Shown: positions 1-13,100 of the stretch, piece by piece
Numbering within the stretch: position 1 is the first letter of the stretch
Layout: the number at the start of each line of letters is the position of its first letter
Origin: Eumeta japonica
Lineage: Eukaryota > Arthropoda > Insecta > Lepidoptera > Psychidae
NCBI GenBank assembly: GCA_005406025.1
Contig: BGZK01001227.1
Span: forward strand, 1-64,000
Direction of reading: 5' to 3'
Length of the DNA: 64,000 nt
The notes under the pieces: model-generated
Databases searched by the model: none
What the model was told of the DNA's origin: nothing
The model's input: the letters and a program-made list of their open reading frames with translations, nothing else
Program-made: the position numbers and the translations under genes

Positions 1-210
1 TTGACGTAATTGCAATAGTTTCGAGAATATTAAAATATTTACATTTTTACAGTAATAGATTGCGTTTATAGTAATACCAATGTAGTGACCGATATTTCAA
101 AGATATTGACCAAAGAACTATTAATAAATGTCGGCCATTCTAGCATTAAAATAAAATGCGAGTTCAAATTAAGTTAAGCTTAGTATATAGGTATATACTA
201 CATAATACAT

Positions 211-300
211 ATCTAACATACACGCACACGTGCACACGCAGTCACGCGTGCAGACTCACACACACCACACTCAGGCATGCACGCACGGACGGACGCACAT
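211..300. repeat. Simple-repeat patch of CACA, ACGC and ACGG
   Basis: Alternating CACACG, GCACGC and ACGGACGG words make a roughly 90-bp T-poor tract. The same vocabulary makes up the long array at 50.7-51.6 kb, so both may share an origin. Confidence 0.75.
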
Positions 301-961
301 TACCTTACTAACTCTTGCTAATATTATAGTATGCTAAGTCTAGCATACGATAATGCTAGATTTAGCATACGGTGACAAACTCTTGGAGTTTGCCACCGCT
401 CGTCGCCTCGCCACAGCGCCATCTGTATTGATTGAGCCCAGGAGAATGCCAAATTTATCAGTACTATGGGCGACAGGTCTATTTAATTTTCATGTCGACC
501 ATTTCAAAAACCATAAAATATTTGTAATATGAATAATAACCTTGTTACAACGATCTTTTAAAGTTCTTTTAAAATTTGCATTTAGTGGCTTGAGTTTTAT
601 GTTGTTTTTATTTCAATATTAAAATGATTCATCTTATATCGTTTTTAGAGTGGTTCAAAAATAATTAAAGTAAATTATATCTCCGTTTAAAATAAAATTT
701 TAATCTCCAAAGTATTGGAAACTTGCTGAAATTGTAATGATCTGTGACAACTGACAATCTCACTTATCTTTGCCGAGAATCGGTTTAATTCTAGTCGCTG
801 ATTATTGCTTTCATAATGGGGATTATTTAGAAAATAAATAGTTTGAGCAATTTTCCACATGTGACTCTATAAATTATGATTTTAAGAATGATAATTGATT
901 GAAATTTTGTATAGATTTCCGAGATCTAACAGGGGTATTAGGACTAAAACTGAGAGTAGGA

Positions 962-1275
962 TTTGATCGGAACCAAGAATGAAATTAGAATCGAAATAGT
1001 CGATAGTACGTGTGCAGTGTCCTTGCAAGATAGATATAGGAATAGTGATGACGAAGAACAGTGTGGTTTGAAAGATGATGTAAGAATTATAGCAGAAAAA
1101 GATATTTTGAGGCAGATTGATTTAGCCATTCGGATAGGATCAATGAAAGTAGCCATAAGAATGAAATATATAAAGCGAATGTGTATGACGGAAGAGTCGT
1201 CAAAGACTGTCCAATAAAATCTCTTCTTGTCAAATTGGTGGAAAATTAAAGAAGGGTCACGTTCGAAGCAACTAA
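962..1275 (+). mobile_element. Non-LTR retrotransposon 3'-end fragment (copy 1)
   Basis: Aligns by eye with 17085-17400 (shared TGTGGTTTGAAA, then GCGAATGTGTATG and CAAATTGGTGG). The reading is broken, but pieces match the C-terminal end of a reverse-transcriptase polyprotein seen in the other copies. Heavily decayed. Confidence 0.6.
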
Positions 1276-1672
1276 AACACACGAGCTTACCATGGAAAAG
1301 TTTTTATATGACAATGAATCAATTAATGTTCTCTTTTAATTATTCTTTCAAATATTGTTATCTGTTTTTAAGCTGCATAAAGTAATATTCGTGCGGCCAT
1401 TGACCTCGTACATCTCAGGTTTATAAAGATGAAAGACTCATGTGACGCCGTTATCCGGAATAAAGTCCGCGTTCTATTTTAACGAAGACGAGTTTTGTGT
1501 TTAAATTATTGCGAATCGTATTTTTTTTTTGTTGTTATTGAATTTATCACCACGTAAAATTACAAAGCTATCGCCTTGAATAAAAAAAAAAAAATAAATT
1601 TCTATGTTCAAAGCGAAGTGGCCAATATATCTAATTAATAAATCTTAGATACGTGTTTTTCGTTTTTATGAT

Positions 1673-2002
1673 AATGGCCGTGTTCGTTGGCGTTTTTTTT
1701 TACGCATGCGACGTAATATTTTAAGCTGCGCATGTCAAAATTTAATTTTGACATGCGCAGTAGGCGGTTGATGGTTTGCACACCGTGGTGGTCCAATACA
1801 AATGTGTAGTTTTCTCAAACTTCATCGTGTTAATTTTATTTTTATTAATATTTTTTAAAAACCCTTACTTTTTTTTACCTGACAAGGTATTAACAAATTG
1901 TACACAAAAATTTAAATACGTTATTTTTTTTTCTAGCGCATGCGCAATAAAAAAATTTACGACGCAGGCGCCAAAAAAAAAACGCCAACGAACTCGGCCA
2001 TT
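1673..2002. mobile_element. MITE with terminal inverted repeats, about 330 bp
   Basis: The left end AATGGCCGTGTTCGTTGGCG is matched at 1983-2002 by the inverted CGCCAACGAACTCGGCCATT with one difference; both ends continue into T/A runs and GCATGCG/GCGCC. A separate palindrome, CTGCGCATGTCAAAATT and its complement, sits inside at 1726-1760. No transposase coding remains. Confidence 0.7.
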
Positions 2003-3946
2003 GAGGCAGTTCGTTTTAGTCATGCAATGATGATGAAACCACAGCAATACAGCAATAATAAACATTGTCTGTTATGAATTAGCATAATTATAAATAATTA
2101 ATACTACACAACATTATATGTACATTACATTTACATATTTTCTGAAAATATTTCTTTAGATATATCCACAATATACAACGATTGTTAGTTAGGACTAAAA
2201 AATACATGTTCATTAATTTTTTATTCGAGAATTGGTTCAAATTTCTGTAATCTAATGCATAGTAATAACACAAAATTGTGTAATAATCGACATATCCATC
2301 ATGTTTAATCGCATAGACAATGTAAAGGACAAATTAAAAAAAAAAGAAATTAAAATGTTGTTCACTTATTTAAGGGTATACAATTAAATACCTGCGTTTT
2401 ATAATACACGTTTCTAAATGCTCTATGATCCCTACTCCTGCAGCATGAGAGTTCTGGGCATGAAAGTTGTGGCGTTGCAATCGGTCCTGGCTTTTTGGTT
2501 CATTGATAAATACGATATGATTTAGAGACAATTCGTTTCTTAGTTAGGTAATGTAATTTTAATGGATAAGTGTTCGTACATTTGTACATTATATTTTGCG
2601 GTTTTATAAAACTTATATTGTCTAAAAGAGGTGCTATTAAAACACGATAACAATAAAAATATTTTTATTTATATTAACATCACTTTCTTTAACTTATACA
2701 ATTTACTTATTGTTTGGATATCATAACATTTCATTCACGATTTTTAACTACGTTAAGCGTCAATTTTGTAATTATTTATTAAACCAGCTAAAGAATCACA
2801 ATTAAAAGAACACCCGGTGGACTAATATTTCGAGCAGAGAAATAATCATCTTTCTATTTACATGAGACGCATAAATAGTTAAAATCATGTTATACACTAT
2901 AGTTTAATATTGAAACTCGCACTGCTGACGGTCGAAGCGTCTTTTTAAGTACCGACTGATTTAGAAATCAAATTGTAGGTATATTTGGCACTAAAACAAT
3001 AGAGTGCATTGACGTCACGCGCGATAATAATGAAACTTCTCGATCGTCATCTCTCGATATAAATAGATTATTAATATATATTTTTTTATAAACCAAAGGA
3101 TAATTACATATTGGGTGTAGTGAGGATGCGAGTATGATCTCAAATGAAAAACACGCTACGCAAATGCGTAGATAAATACCTGGCCCCCCTCTCCCCCTGT
3201 TTCCAACTTACCTTCCGACTTTCACCACTAGTGCATTCTTTAAACGGGAGATGGCGCTGAGGCGCCCTCCTACATTGCCGGTTGTCCCACCACGTACCTA
3301 ACTATTTCCCACATGCGATTAAAATTTTTTGTAAAGTTTGAAAGTTTTAGATTCATCAGTAAAGTAACTTCAATTCAAAAGCGACCATCGTTAGAAAACA
3401 ACCATTAAATTGTATGATTTTTGTTTAAAGTTCACAAATTACAATACAATAAGTGGAGTTTTCCTTACAAATATGGCGATTAATTGATGAATTCACCCAA
3501 ACTTGACTTCATGGTTATGCTACTTTGATGATTAATATAATTCTTATTTTTCAGGTACACAGTACAGTCGCAATGAATTATTTTCAAAAACAGCATAAAA
3601 AGATACCGTTATGCGTGCAGTAAACTTGAACGGCTGTTATGGGTAAAATTATTTTAACAAAAGAAACCTTCACCCGTGCACTGGTAAAAGTTCATCACTC
3701 ACAAAAGTTTTTCTATCGACAATCTTTGGTCAACCGCCGTCAATCAATGTCCATCACCGACCGAACTAGATACACGGACCGGCCCCGACAGCGTTTTGGC
3801 GGGAGAGCGATCCCATTGATCGACACGCTATAACGCCGCCAGTTCGACGTGTCCACGACTGTTATCGATAGGAACTTAAAGGACGAGCCTTTTTCCTCTA
3901 TGCACGAGAAATGCCGTCGACGTATTCGGTGGCTTCCGGCGGTTCG
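2003..3946. other. AT-rich non-coding sequence after the CRAL-TRIO stop codon
   Basis: No gene or clear element. A C-rich patch lies at 3180-3300. The stretch 3560-3946, just past the stop codon, probably includes the 3' UTR, but no AATAAA-type signal was found on the minus strand there. Confidence 0.5.
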
Positions 3947-4189
3947 CTAATCGATTTCGAGTTTGCGGAACGCTCCGACGGCCCCGTAGTACTCGCGCTC
4001 CTTGACGCTGACGCTGGTCTCGTGTGTTATCTCGTTGAGGTTGCGCAAATAGTCGTGCAACTCGCCGACCCGACGCCGCCACTTCTCGCTGAGCACGTCC
4101 AGCGACTCCTCCTCGCCGCCAAAGTCGGAGGGCAGCACGCGCAGAGAGATGTACTCCTGTAGTTGCTCCAGTTTAGAATGCAGTCGAAA
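3947..4189 (-). CDS. CRAL-TRIO gene, exon 5 (stop codon)
   Basis: The acceptor TTGTCCGTAG|TTTCGA opens a phase-0 exon of 80 codons plus TAG. It begins FRLHSKLEQLQEYISLRVLP, continues with SDFGGEEESLDVLSEKW, and ends AFRKLEID. The LP..FGGE motif is the conserved C-terminal hallmark of CRAL-TRIO proteins. No canonical polyadenylation signal was seen in the 500 nt after the stop, so the 3' UTR end is undefined. Confidence 0.92.
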   Translation of the reverse strand, partial: FRLHSKLEQLQEYISLRVLPSDFGGEEESLDVLSEKWRRRVGELHDYLRNLNEITHETSVSVKEREYYGAVGAFRKLEID

Positions 4190-7100
4190 CTACGGACAAA
4201 AAGGTTAAACTAATTAAAAAAAAACAATTGAAAAAAACACAAGATAAAAGTTTCAAGTTTCGACTCGCGTTCGTTTTAAAAGGCCGTACATATATATTCT
4301 CTTAACTGTAATCCTATTTAAATTCAGATATAACTTCAAGTATTTAAGATATCATACGTAAGTAGTCTGAAACTATATTTTATCTTATTGTTTAGTTTTA
4401 TTAATGTTGTATCGCTTTAGGCATCTACATTCATGATATAATAACTAATAATATCAGTCAGTAATTCCTTTACACATTTCACATCGGAATTTATCTAGGT
4501 AAATTCCTATTTAAAAGTGTGCGTCGTATCATATGACAAACATACGTATGACGATACAACTCGATTGATCGATGAAGTAAATGGTTGAAATTGACAAGCT
4601 TATTTTACGTTTCTTATGATTTAATTAACCTTTTAAAAATATTTTTGGCCCACATAAAAAAAATTAAAATTTTAATTAAAACGTTGCGAGCAATTTTGAC
4701 TCGTATAGAATGAAAATTGAACGCGACCTTTTACGCGAGGTGGCGTTTCACCATCGCGGCTCGCGAGTTCAAAATGCGTTAAAAACATCATACGACAGGA
4801 GCGATTTAGATGATAATCAGTTAGTTTCTACAAGCTTCGTTATTACATAATGGAAAATTAAGAGTTATAAAAAATTAATACTTAAAGTTTTAGACGTGGA
4901 TGTTTCTTTATGGCCATTGGTTCATTAGTATTACACTCTAGTATTTATATATGTATATAGATTTTCAGTTTCGTGTTATTTATTTTTAGACATGTTTATT
5001 AGAATATAATGTAATTAATGTATATGTGTATGAACTAGCTTTAGTCCAAGGCTTTGTCCGCGTGGACGTGGAAGGCATTCTTTCACTTTTCATATCGACT
5101 GATAACGGTGTCGACCATGATCCCAAACTTAGTCCCGCTCTTAGTTCTGATTCTGTTTATGCATTTGATTCGGATTCCGGTCACGATATACATACCGGTT
5201 CCGCTGTTATTCGCGCGAACGAAGCCCATTATAAACTAGCGTCTTTACATACTATAACCTAGGTACATCTTATTCTGAGGCATAAGTTATAAAACGGTAA
5301 AACTTGATGAAAATCCGACAATTAGTTCTATAAAGGAGTAACAAACATCCATCCATACATCCTCACAACTTCACCGATTATCACGTTGGTACGATTGACA
5401 GGATATACGAATATTGATTAATTAATCATCGGAATGAAAAAACGAAACAATTTAATATGAAATGCTATCTGCATACTGTCTAGGTATATATTAGCGGTCG
5501 CTTGTCCGCTTCGCTGGGCGTAAATTTAAATTTAGCAATTTTTTTTCTATTCAATTATGCCCCCGGTCTCGGTCCGGTGGACATAGATTACAATGACTTC
5601 TTTCATGTCCTACATCGGCCGATTTTGCCGTCAATTTGATCGCGACGAGGGTTCTGTTCTTGACGATAATTCTGGTTCCACTGTTGGGTCCAGTTCCCGT
5701 CCCGTTCTCGAATTCAATGTCGGTCACGATACCGACCTTGGTCCTCACTGGGGTATCAATGTAGTAATAACAAATTGTTATTTATACAGGAACGAACGTC
5801 GAAACGACAACAAAATATATAAATATTATTATTAGTGGTATTTACATATTTTTTACATAAAGGTAATGTTATGTAATATAATATAATGTAATCTTATTAT
5901 ATTAATTTTATATCCTATTTGAAAACGTAATCTACGTCTATGCAAAATTTGATTACAATCCGTCCGGCCGTCAGTGTATGACAAATGTCCATAAAAAAAT
6001 ACTTTTACATTTTTTATATTATAAATGACCGATAACCATCTACAAATGATACCGCATAGAATGGTCACAGTCCCATAGTGACACTATCAGTGGTTTTTAC
6101 ATGATTGAGCTTCAAAATATTTTTTTTTCATTATATCTCTGCTATCAATTTTCGTGTAATTTCCAAATGTTGTATTAGTTTTATTAACTGTTCCTGCTTT
6201 TTAGTAAAAGAGCATGCCAGGAATTTCTCACTCATTCTGCTTAGAGTTAATCAGCATGAGGAATGGGCGGTAATATTAATGCCAAAAGTATACAATAATG
6301 AGGTATTTAAAGTTTAATTACATTATTATCTACGAAATAAGGATATTTTTGATTTTGATCTTGAAATACATTTTAGCCATGTTTCTAGTGACATATATAT
6401 ATATATATATATATAGATGTCACTTGTTATTTATGCATTTAAATTGATACCAGTATATTGTTTGTTCTTTTCGCTATTGATTTTTACATGTACCTTTTCA
6501 ACAAAAAAAAAAAAAATAAAATATGGGTAGATCAAATAATAGTATAATGTGTTAAACAATTATATCTATCCACAAGCTTTTTTAATCAAAGTATGTTATT
6601 TTTGATGGGTACGACATTTTTGTATTAGTGACTTAGAAGTAAGTGAAAAGTTTATATATTTTTTTATCGTGCAAGGTTAATACTCGAAATTCGTAATTAA
6701 AGAGTTGCCTACAACAAGCCTTAACATGCAGCATGCAACTCATTATTTAATTAATAATGCAACGGCATTATTCAAGAGGATTGACGTATACAGAACACCT
6801 AAGCAACGATGTATTATCAATGTCAAATTCGCCTCATTAATTAATATTAAATTTCTATATACGTTTCGTGCAAAATCAGCACATCGTCAAAGATTGTTAG
6901 ACTATGTGATATAAATATGACTTCCTAAATTATCATAAAGGTTTAAAATTCTATTTTCCTAATGAACAAAATTGATATGGCTATATAATGATTATTACGT
7001 AATTTGGTAGTCCAAGTGCGTTTTGTGCGTCGACTGAAAACCAAGTGAATGTTGTGATTTTTTTTCTTAATAATACATCATGATAATCTAAAATTCATCC

Positions 7101-10100
7101 TCACCCGTCTTCGTATGGTCTCGCTCATGAACGACCGCAGCAGCTGTATCGTGGAAGCCAAGAACGCGGGCGCAGCGAACACGTGCACGCATTTCAGGCG
7201 CTGGGGGTAGGCGGCGTGCGCGAGCTGCACCCCGCGCCGGAGCGCGTTCGCGGCTGACGCGACGTGGGCCACGATCGAGCCGCGCGCGCCCCCCACCTGG
7301 TGCACAAAATATGCAATTATTGGTGACGGGTCAGACTCGGAAAAATTTTCGAGGTATAAATATATGAGTACACATACCGAATGTTTCAAAGTTTTGACAA
7401 TTTTGAGAATGTGCACACAGAAAAATGCCATTTTTATGGGACGAAAAAATATTAGTTAGGCCAATTCTTAAAATGGTATAACTATTCTAGTAATAGTAAT
7501 CCTTATTATAATATCTAGACTACTTATAATTTTATAAGTTCCGTGCTACAAAGAAGGATAGAACAATGATTTTCGTCGTGATATTTTGTGTTTATCGTTA
7601 AGGGTTTGAATAAGTACAGGGAAGTGTTGATATGTTCACGATAAAATAATGACGTCACATTGAATAAGAAATAATAAAGAACATACGGGAATTACTAATA
7701 CATTTATTGGAGAGGCCGAACGAAAGGGTTTTAATGTGACGAACATAGAATTAACAATGCATTTTATAGTAAATTGTGTGAATCCGTCCTAATATATTAC
7801 AAGGCCTTTCCGATGTTTCTCTTATTTGTGAACGTAACAATATATTCAGTACAACAAAATTTTACTATAAAATAACGTGTCATTATTAATGTAATATTAG
7901 GGCTTTTTAATCAAATTTCTGTATGAACTTACTGTTACTTTTTTATGCATCCACGGAATATATCAAAATTATTTTAATACGACTAAAGTTATCTTAACAT
8001 TCTCTTTAAATTATTACTAAGTACATCTTCTAGAAAATGTATCATTATGCAATGTCTTGGTATATTGTCGAATAACTTAAACATGTTTTACTTTCCTGCT
8101 AACTCATTAGGAAACGCAGTCAGTACTCCACCATGTTTAAAATAGGGACGCGTTTGAAAGCGGCGCCGAATTGACTAGAGTCGTGTCATTGGCGTCGTCA
8201 CGTATCCAGTTCGTCTTCATAACTATGAAATAGATGATCAACTCGCGGATTGTAACATCGGCTATGGTGTAGTGTAATATGTGTTCAGTACAGTGTGGGT
8301 TGTACGAGCACCTCAGTGCATGTACTGGTAAGTCTGGATTTATCTTTTTTAATGTGAACAACAATTGTATGCCTGCCTATATAACGTGTCACTTTTCCGT
8401 TCAAATAAATTGCTAAATAATGTCCCCACCCCTCTAATACCTTCTGCCTCGGCCCTACGGGTATTATAGAAACCAGATAACTGTTGTTGAGGTTTGAGGG
8501 GAGGATTAAATTGGACAATTTTCTGGATATGAGTTGGACAAGTAGATGAACGGACACAGTATTGTCTTTACCTCAAAAAATATTAATTCATAAATTAAAA
8601 TATGTAATATCCGTATACACGTAATACAATGCACGCATAAACTTTGTTGTTGTTTACTCTACAAAATGATGACATAATGTGGATGTGGAAAATTCCAGAC
8701 ATGTAGAATTTAGACACAGCTTTTAGAAAAAAAATGATAGTACTCAATTTGTGAGAAAATGTCGATAATGTCTTTTTAGTTTGGAGTGATTCAAATATCT
8801 AATACGAAATTATAAACGAAATTATTTAATACAGAAATGTTTGGTGATTATACCTAATTTAAAACTTTTAAATGATGATTTATTAAAATTTTATGTTTCA
8901 GGTCCTCCTTATACTGTAAAAAAAAAACCAGAAAAGGAACAGCCATATTAAAAAGGTCGTCTACAACGATCTACGTGAAACAATCATTTGCTAACTTAAA
9001 ACTAAATGAAGAAAACCAAAATATTGAATTAACTATACAAGAAATCTCACTTCATGTGTGACAGCCAGACATTTGCTACAATAATCTGCAGTTCTTTTAT
9101 ATGTGTCATTACAAAATATTTTATTTATTTAAGGTATTTAATAAAAATAATTTATTACTTCGTTTATTTTAAAGTTTTTATGTTGCTTGAATTTTTTGAA
9201 CGGAATTGTGCCAACAAATGTCAACATTTTATCATTATAAAAAACTGGAATTTAATAATTCGTAATTGTCTCAGTTAATCTAAATGTTAAACTTTGTAAT
9301 TATTGTTTCAGTTGAATAGGATTTAACAAAATACCGTTAGTTTTATAAATTAGTGTGTCATTAACATCTATACCTATTATTTACATATGCTTTTGATATC
9401 CAATCGCAAATACAAGTAACAGTATTCACTTAGATTTTTCAACGTAAGTAGTACATATGATCATATTTTTTTTAGATAAAGCGTAAAGAATTGTCTTCAA
9501 TCGGTTTTCCGAATAAATTCTATTAGGTATTATATAATAAAACAATTTATGTGGAATTATTTTTGAAGTTAAGTATCTAATACTGTAAGTATAAATTGAT
9601 AGTGTAATGTACACAATAAAAATTATAAATAAAAAACGAATGTCCTTTTATTTTAGACATACTTAACAATGCATTTCAATTTAGGTACCCGGGAAGTTTT
9701 AAGGAATTCACTGGAACGTCTTATTTATTACTTAATCATAGAAGTAGTACAATTTATTAGCCCCACGTGTTACCCGTCATGTTGCAGGTATTATAAGTAC
9801 TTTACGAATACAATTTTTGTGATGATTTTTAAAAATCTAACTGATATTTTCTTCATATTTAATTACGCATTAGTATTTCTTATATGGAAAACGCTATGCC
9901 CTCAGTATTGGTAACAGGTTTTGTGATGGTTTTTAAGAACGTAGTTAATATTTGCTAAATATTTAATTATATATTAGTTTTTCTTATATGCGAAAGTATA
10001 ATAGCCCTATACTTTTGTCCCATTAACGTTTATGATTATGTTTAAAAAGTGTGCGAATTCTATCATCTCAAAATATATTGGAACAGTAATTTTGATTTTG

Positions 10101-13100
10101 TATACAGCAAGCGACCCACCCCGGCTTCGTACAAGTAGCAGTAATTATCTATAGCCGGATCATTTCTGGCGGATAGATAGGAGCGGTCACGCGACGAAAA
10201 TTTGTCTATAGAGATGCCTTGCTACATCTAAGAAAATGTACCTATTAATTTTTGGGGATAATATGACACCAAATTGCCATTCACTGTAATAGAGCCATGA
10301 TATGGTCAACTTGGCTGTAGCATGTAAATGGATCGGCTCAATCCGATCCATGCTATATCACACTTATAAAATACGAGTGTGAAATAACAGTTTCCGTTGT
10401 TGTATTTCATCCAGTGAACAATAGTTACGGTGGTCTACTCCCCCTCCATCACCCCGCAGCCTCTCTCTATCAGCCCCTCCTCTCTCCTTCTGCTCATTCT
10501 TTCCTCCGTCTGATATCGTATTGCGAATCTATGTTCCTACCCAAGAGGTCGACAACGCCCTTCCAAGTTGCGAGTGCCCATGGGCAGCGGTGACCATCAT
10601 TATTTCGGTGACTTGCATGTTCATTCGTCCTTCGATATAGCTATTGTTTATATTGTTTTGCTGTTGTCCACATTCCCGTAAACTTATTTTGAATCGTGAA
10701 TTTACTGGACCGAGCACAACGCCTAATTTTCTGTAGATCTTCAAATTCGTCAGGATTCTCGAACAGTCTGTATTTAAAAGCCGAACTACTTGTGTAGAAT
10801 CGTCTAGATCTCTAAATATGAAATTTCAAACGGTGACAATCCTCACAAATTACAGAACATAATAAAAGTGATTATAATAGTTACGTGTTAAATAGCGTTT
10901 CATAATATTTTATTTAATTTTTTTATAAAACTTTCGAGGGACAAACGAGTATGCGAGTCACTAAAAAGTAGGTGGTCACCGTCGCCCAAGGGCACTCGCA
11001 ACCTCAGGGTAATAATTAGTGTGTTGCCGACTTCTTGACTAGGAATAGCACATTCCGTAGAGGAGAAGGGCGAGTTGCTGGAAGGGGAAGTGAGCCATTA
11101 GAATTGTCAATTATTTTCAATATAACACTCACATCCCACAAAAATATGTCTCCAGCGATAGCGTGTTCGTCGTGCATGCGCGCGTCGGACACGAGCAGCA
11201 CCGCCTTGACGGTCGCGGCCACGTCGGCGGCGCGCTCCGGGTAGCCCGGCAGCAGCCTGAACACCGTCACCCTCAGGCCTTCGTCCGTGAGCCGTGGCAG
11301 GGGCACGATTTGACTGTGACAAAGAACACATAAAGTAAATGTATTAAAAATATAGTTAGTCGCCTTTTATTTGTAAACGATAATTATTTGTGGCCATTAC
11401 TTTATTGCCGACGAGATATAAGCAGAGAGTTTCCTTTTCGTAAGAAAAAAAAAACTGCCCAAGAGCATGTCGGACCATGCTCATTATAGGGTTCCGAAGC
11501 CATCATTACAAGGAAATACACTACAGATGAAAGTAGCACGCTGTTACATTTTTTCCATGTTTCCCACAGACAATGGTTTTAAGTATTTTAGTCGCCTGTA
11601 ACTAGAAAAACTACTAAGTATGTCGACTATTACTATAAAACTAAAGTACATAGCAAAAGAGCGCATCTTCGTGGCACTTACGTCCTTTTGTTGAGAAGCG
11701 CAGTTTTTCGACAATAACTCAATAACAGTATATCCGATCATGATCAAAATAATTTTCGTTGAAAGTGTTTATTTAGCATTACCTTCGTTATTTTTTTCAT
11801 ATTTTTGCACTTACGGTTTAGAAAATAGACAGGCGGATATTTCTACAACTTAGGGAGCGATTATTTCCGAATTTATGCACGTAATCAGTGCTTTTAAAAT
11901 AACTGTCGAAATATGTGCCACATGTTGATGTACGCTGATTTTTTTTTCAGTTTCTGTTACGTGCATGGAGTGTCCTCCCTAGAAGTTTTTTTTTATTTAA
12001 CTATCAAACGAAATAGTGGCTTGTACAAGACACCTACACTACAAATTTCATCACTATACGTCTTGAAGTTTTTAAGTAAAATGCCTATGACATATGGACT
12101 GACAGACAGATGGACGGACATAACGAAACTATAAGCGTTCCGTTTTTGATATTTTGGCTCGGATCTCTAAAAAATGATGTCATTTTTCAAATATATAATT
12201 CCTCTGTGCAATATTGTATTTTTGCTATCCGACATCAATAATATAAACAAAATAACTTATTTTTGCAGTGTGATAAAAAGAGTTTTTGATTTTCTATAAA
12301 TGCAATCCAAGATTAGACTTATTACTGGTATACTTAAAAAGCCACTAATAAACAAATTCAAAAATCCATACATTAATATCAAAATACAGAAGACTTCGTA
12401 CTTTTTTCTAGTAAATTCATTAATATAGTCTCATCATTTATTAATTAACCGTCATCTATTTTGAATTGACTAATTACTTTAGTAGGTAGCACAATTCTTC
12501 TAGAATGTGCAATAGCAATCGATTTGCTATCTCTTTCTGGCTTATGATGCATATGGCGTATTTGCGATTTGTTGATGAAGCAAACTGGTAACAAGTATTT
12601 GTTAGACAAATAATTTAATTTCGAAATAACAATATAAATTATGATTGAAAACAAAATATGGTAGTATACATGTAATACCGATTATAATAATATAATATTT
12701 AAGTACAGATTATTGTGCCATTATCAAGCTCTTAACGATCACCTAAAACAATTTATATGACGTCAATATTAAATTAAAAATTTAAAAAGACATGCAAATC
12801 TACTTTTTCATTTGGTGTATCAATATGAAAAAGTAGACAGATGTCTTTTGTTTTGAAAATTTACATCACAAATATAATGTACATTAACGAAATAGTGCCA
12901 AACTCAAAATTTAAAAAAATTGATATCGTTCAAGTCCTGCATGGTCTCGCTATTCACGGAGTGACAGTTATTTTGCATAAAAGATGCAGTTCGAGCGAGA
13001 CGATTTAAAAAAATAATGAAACTATTAATGTCTCCGACTCAATACCAACTCATTAAAGCGCATTACAGGTATCGTCATGGTCTATGAGCGCTGATCTTGA

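Larger units (their letters stand above)
1..1672. other. Region downstream of the CRAL-TRIO gene, repeats only
   Basis: No gene is supported. It holds a CA/ACGC/ACGG simple-repeat patch at about 211-300, short AGCATA-type inverted motifs near 330-372, and a non-LTR fragment at 960-1275 (separate entry). Confidence 0.6.
7297..11132 (-). other. Intron 3 of the CRAL-TRIO gene
   Basis: 3.8 kb, AT-rich. No coding supported. Contains an inverted pair of short repeat tails at 10541-10630 and 10938-11010 and a C/T-rich stretch at 10440-10510. Confidence 0.8.

Noticed and set aside
5026..5835. Ser/Asp-rich open frames (for example SDSVYAFDSDSGHD)
   Set aside because: Short-period hexamer repeat, seen also in inverted form at 56.5-57.1 kb; no start context or splice support.
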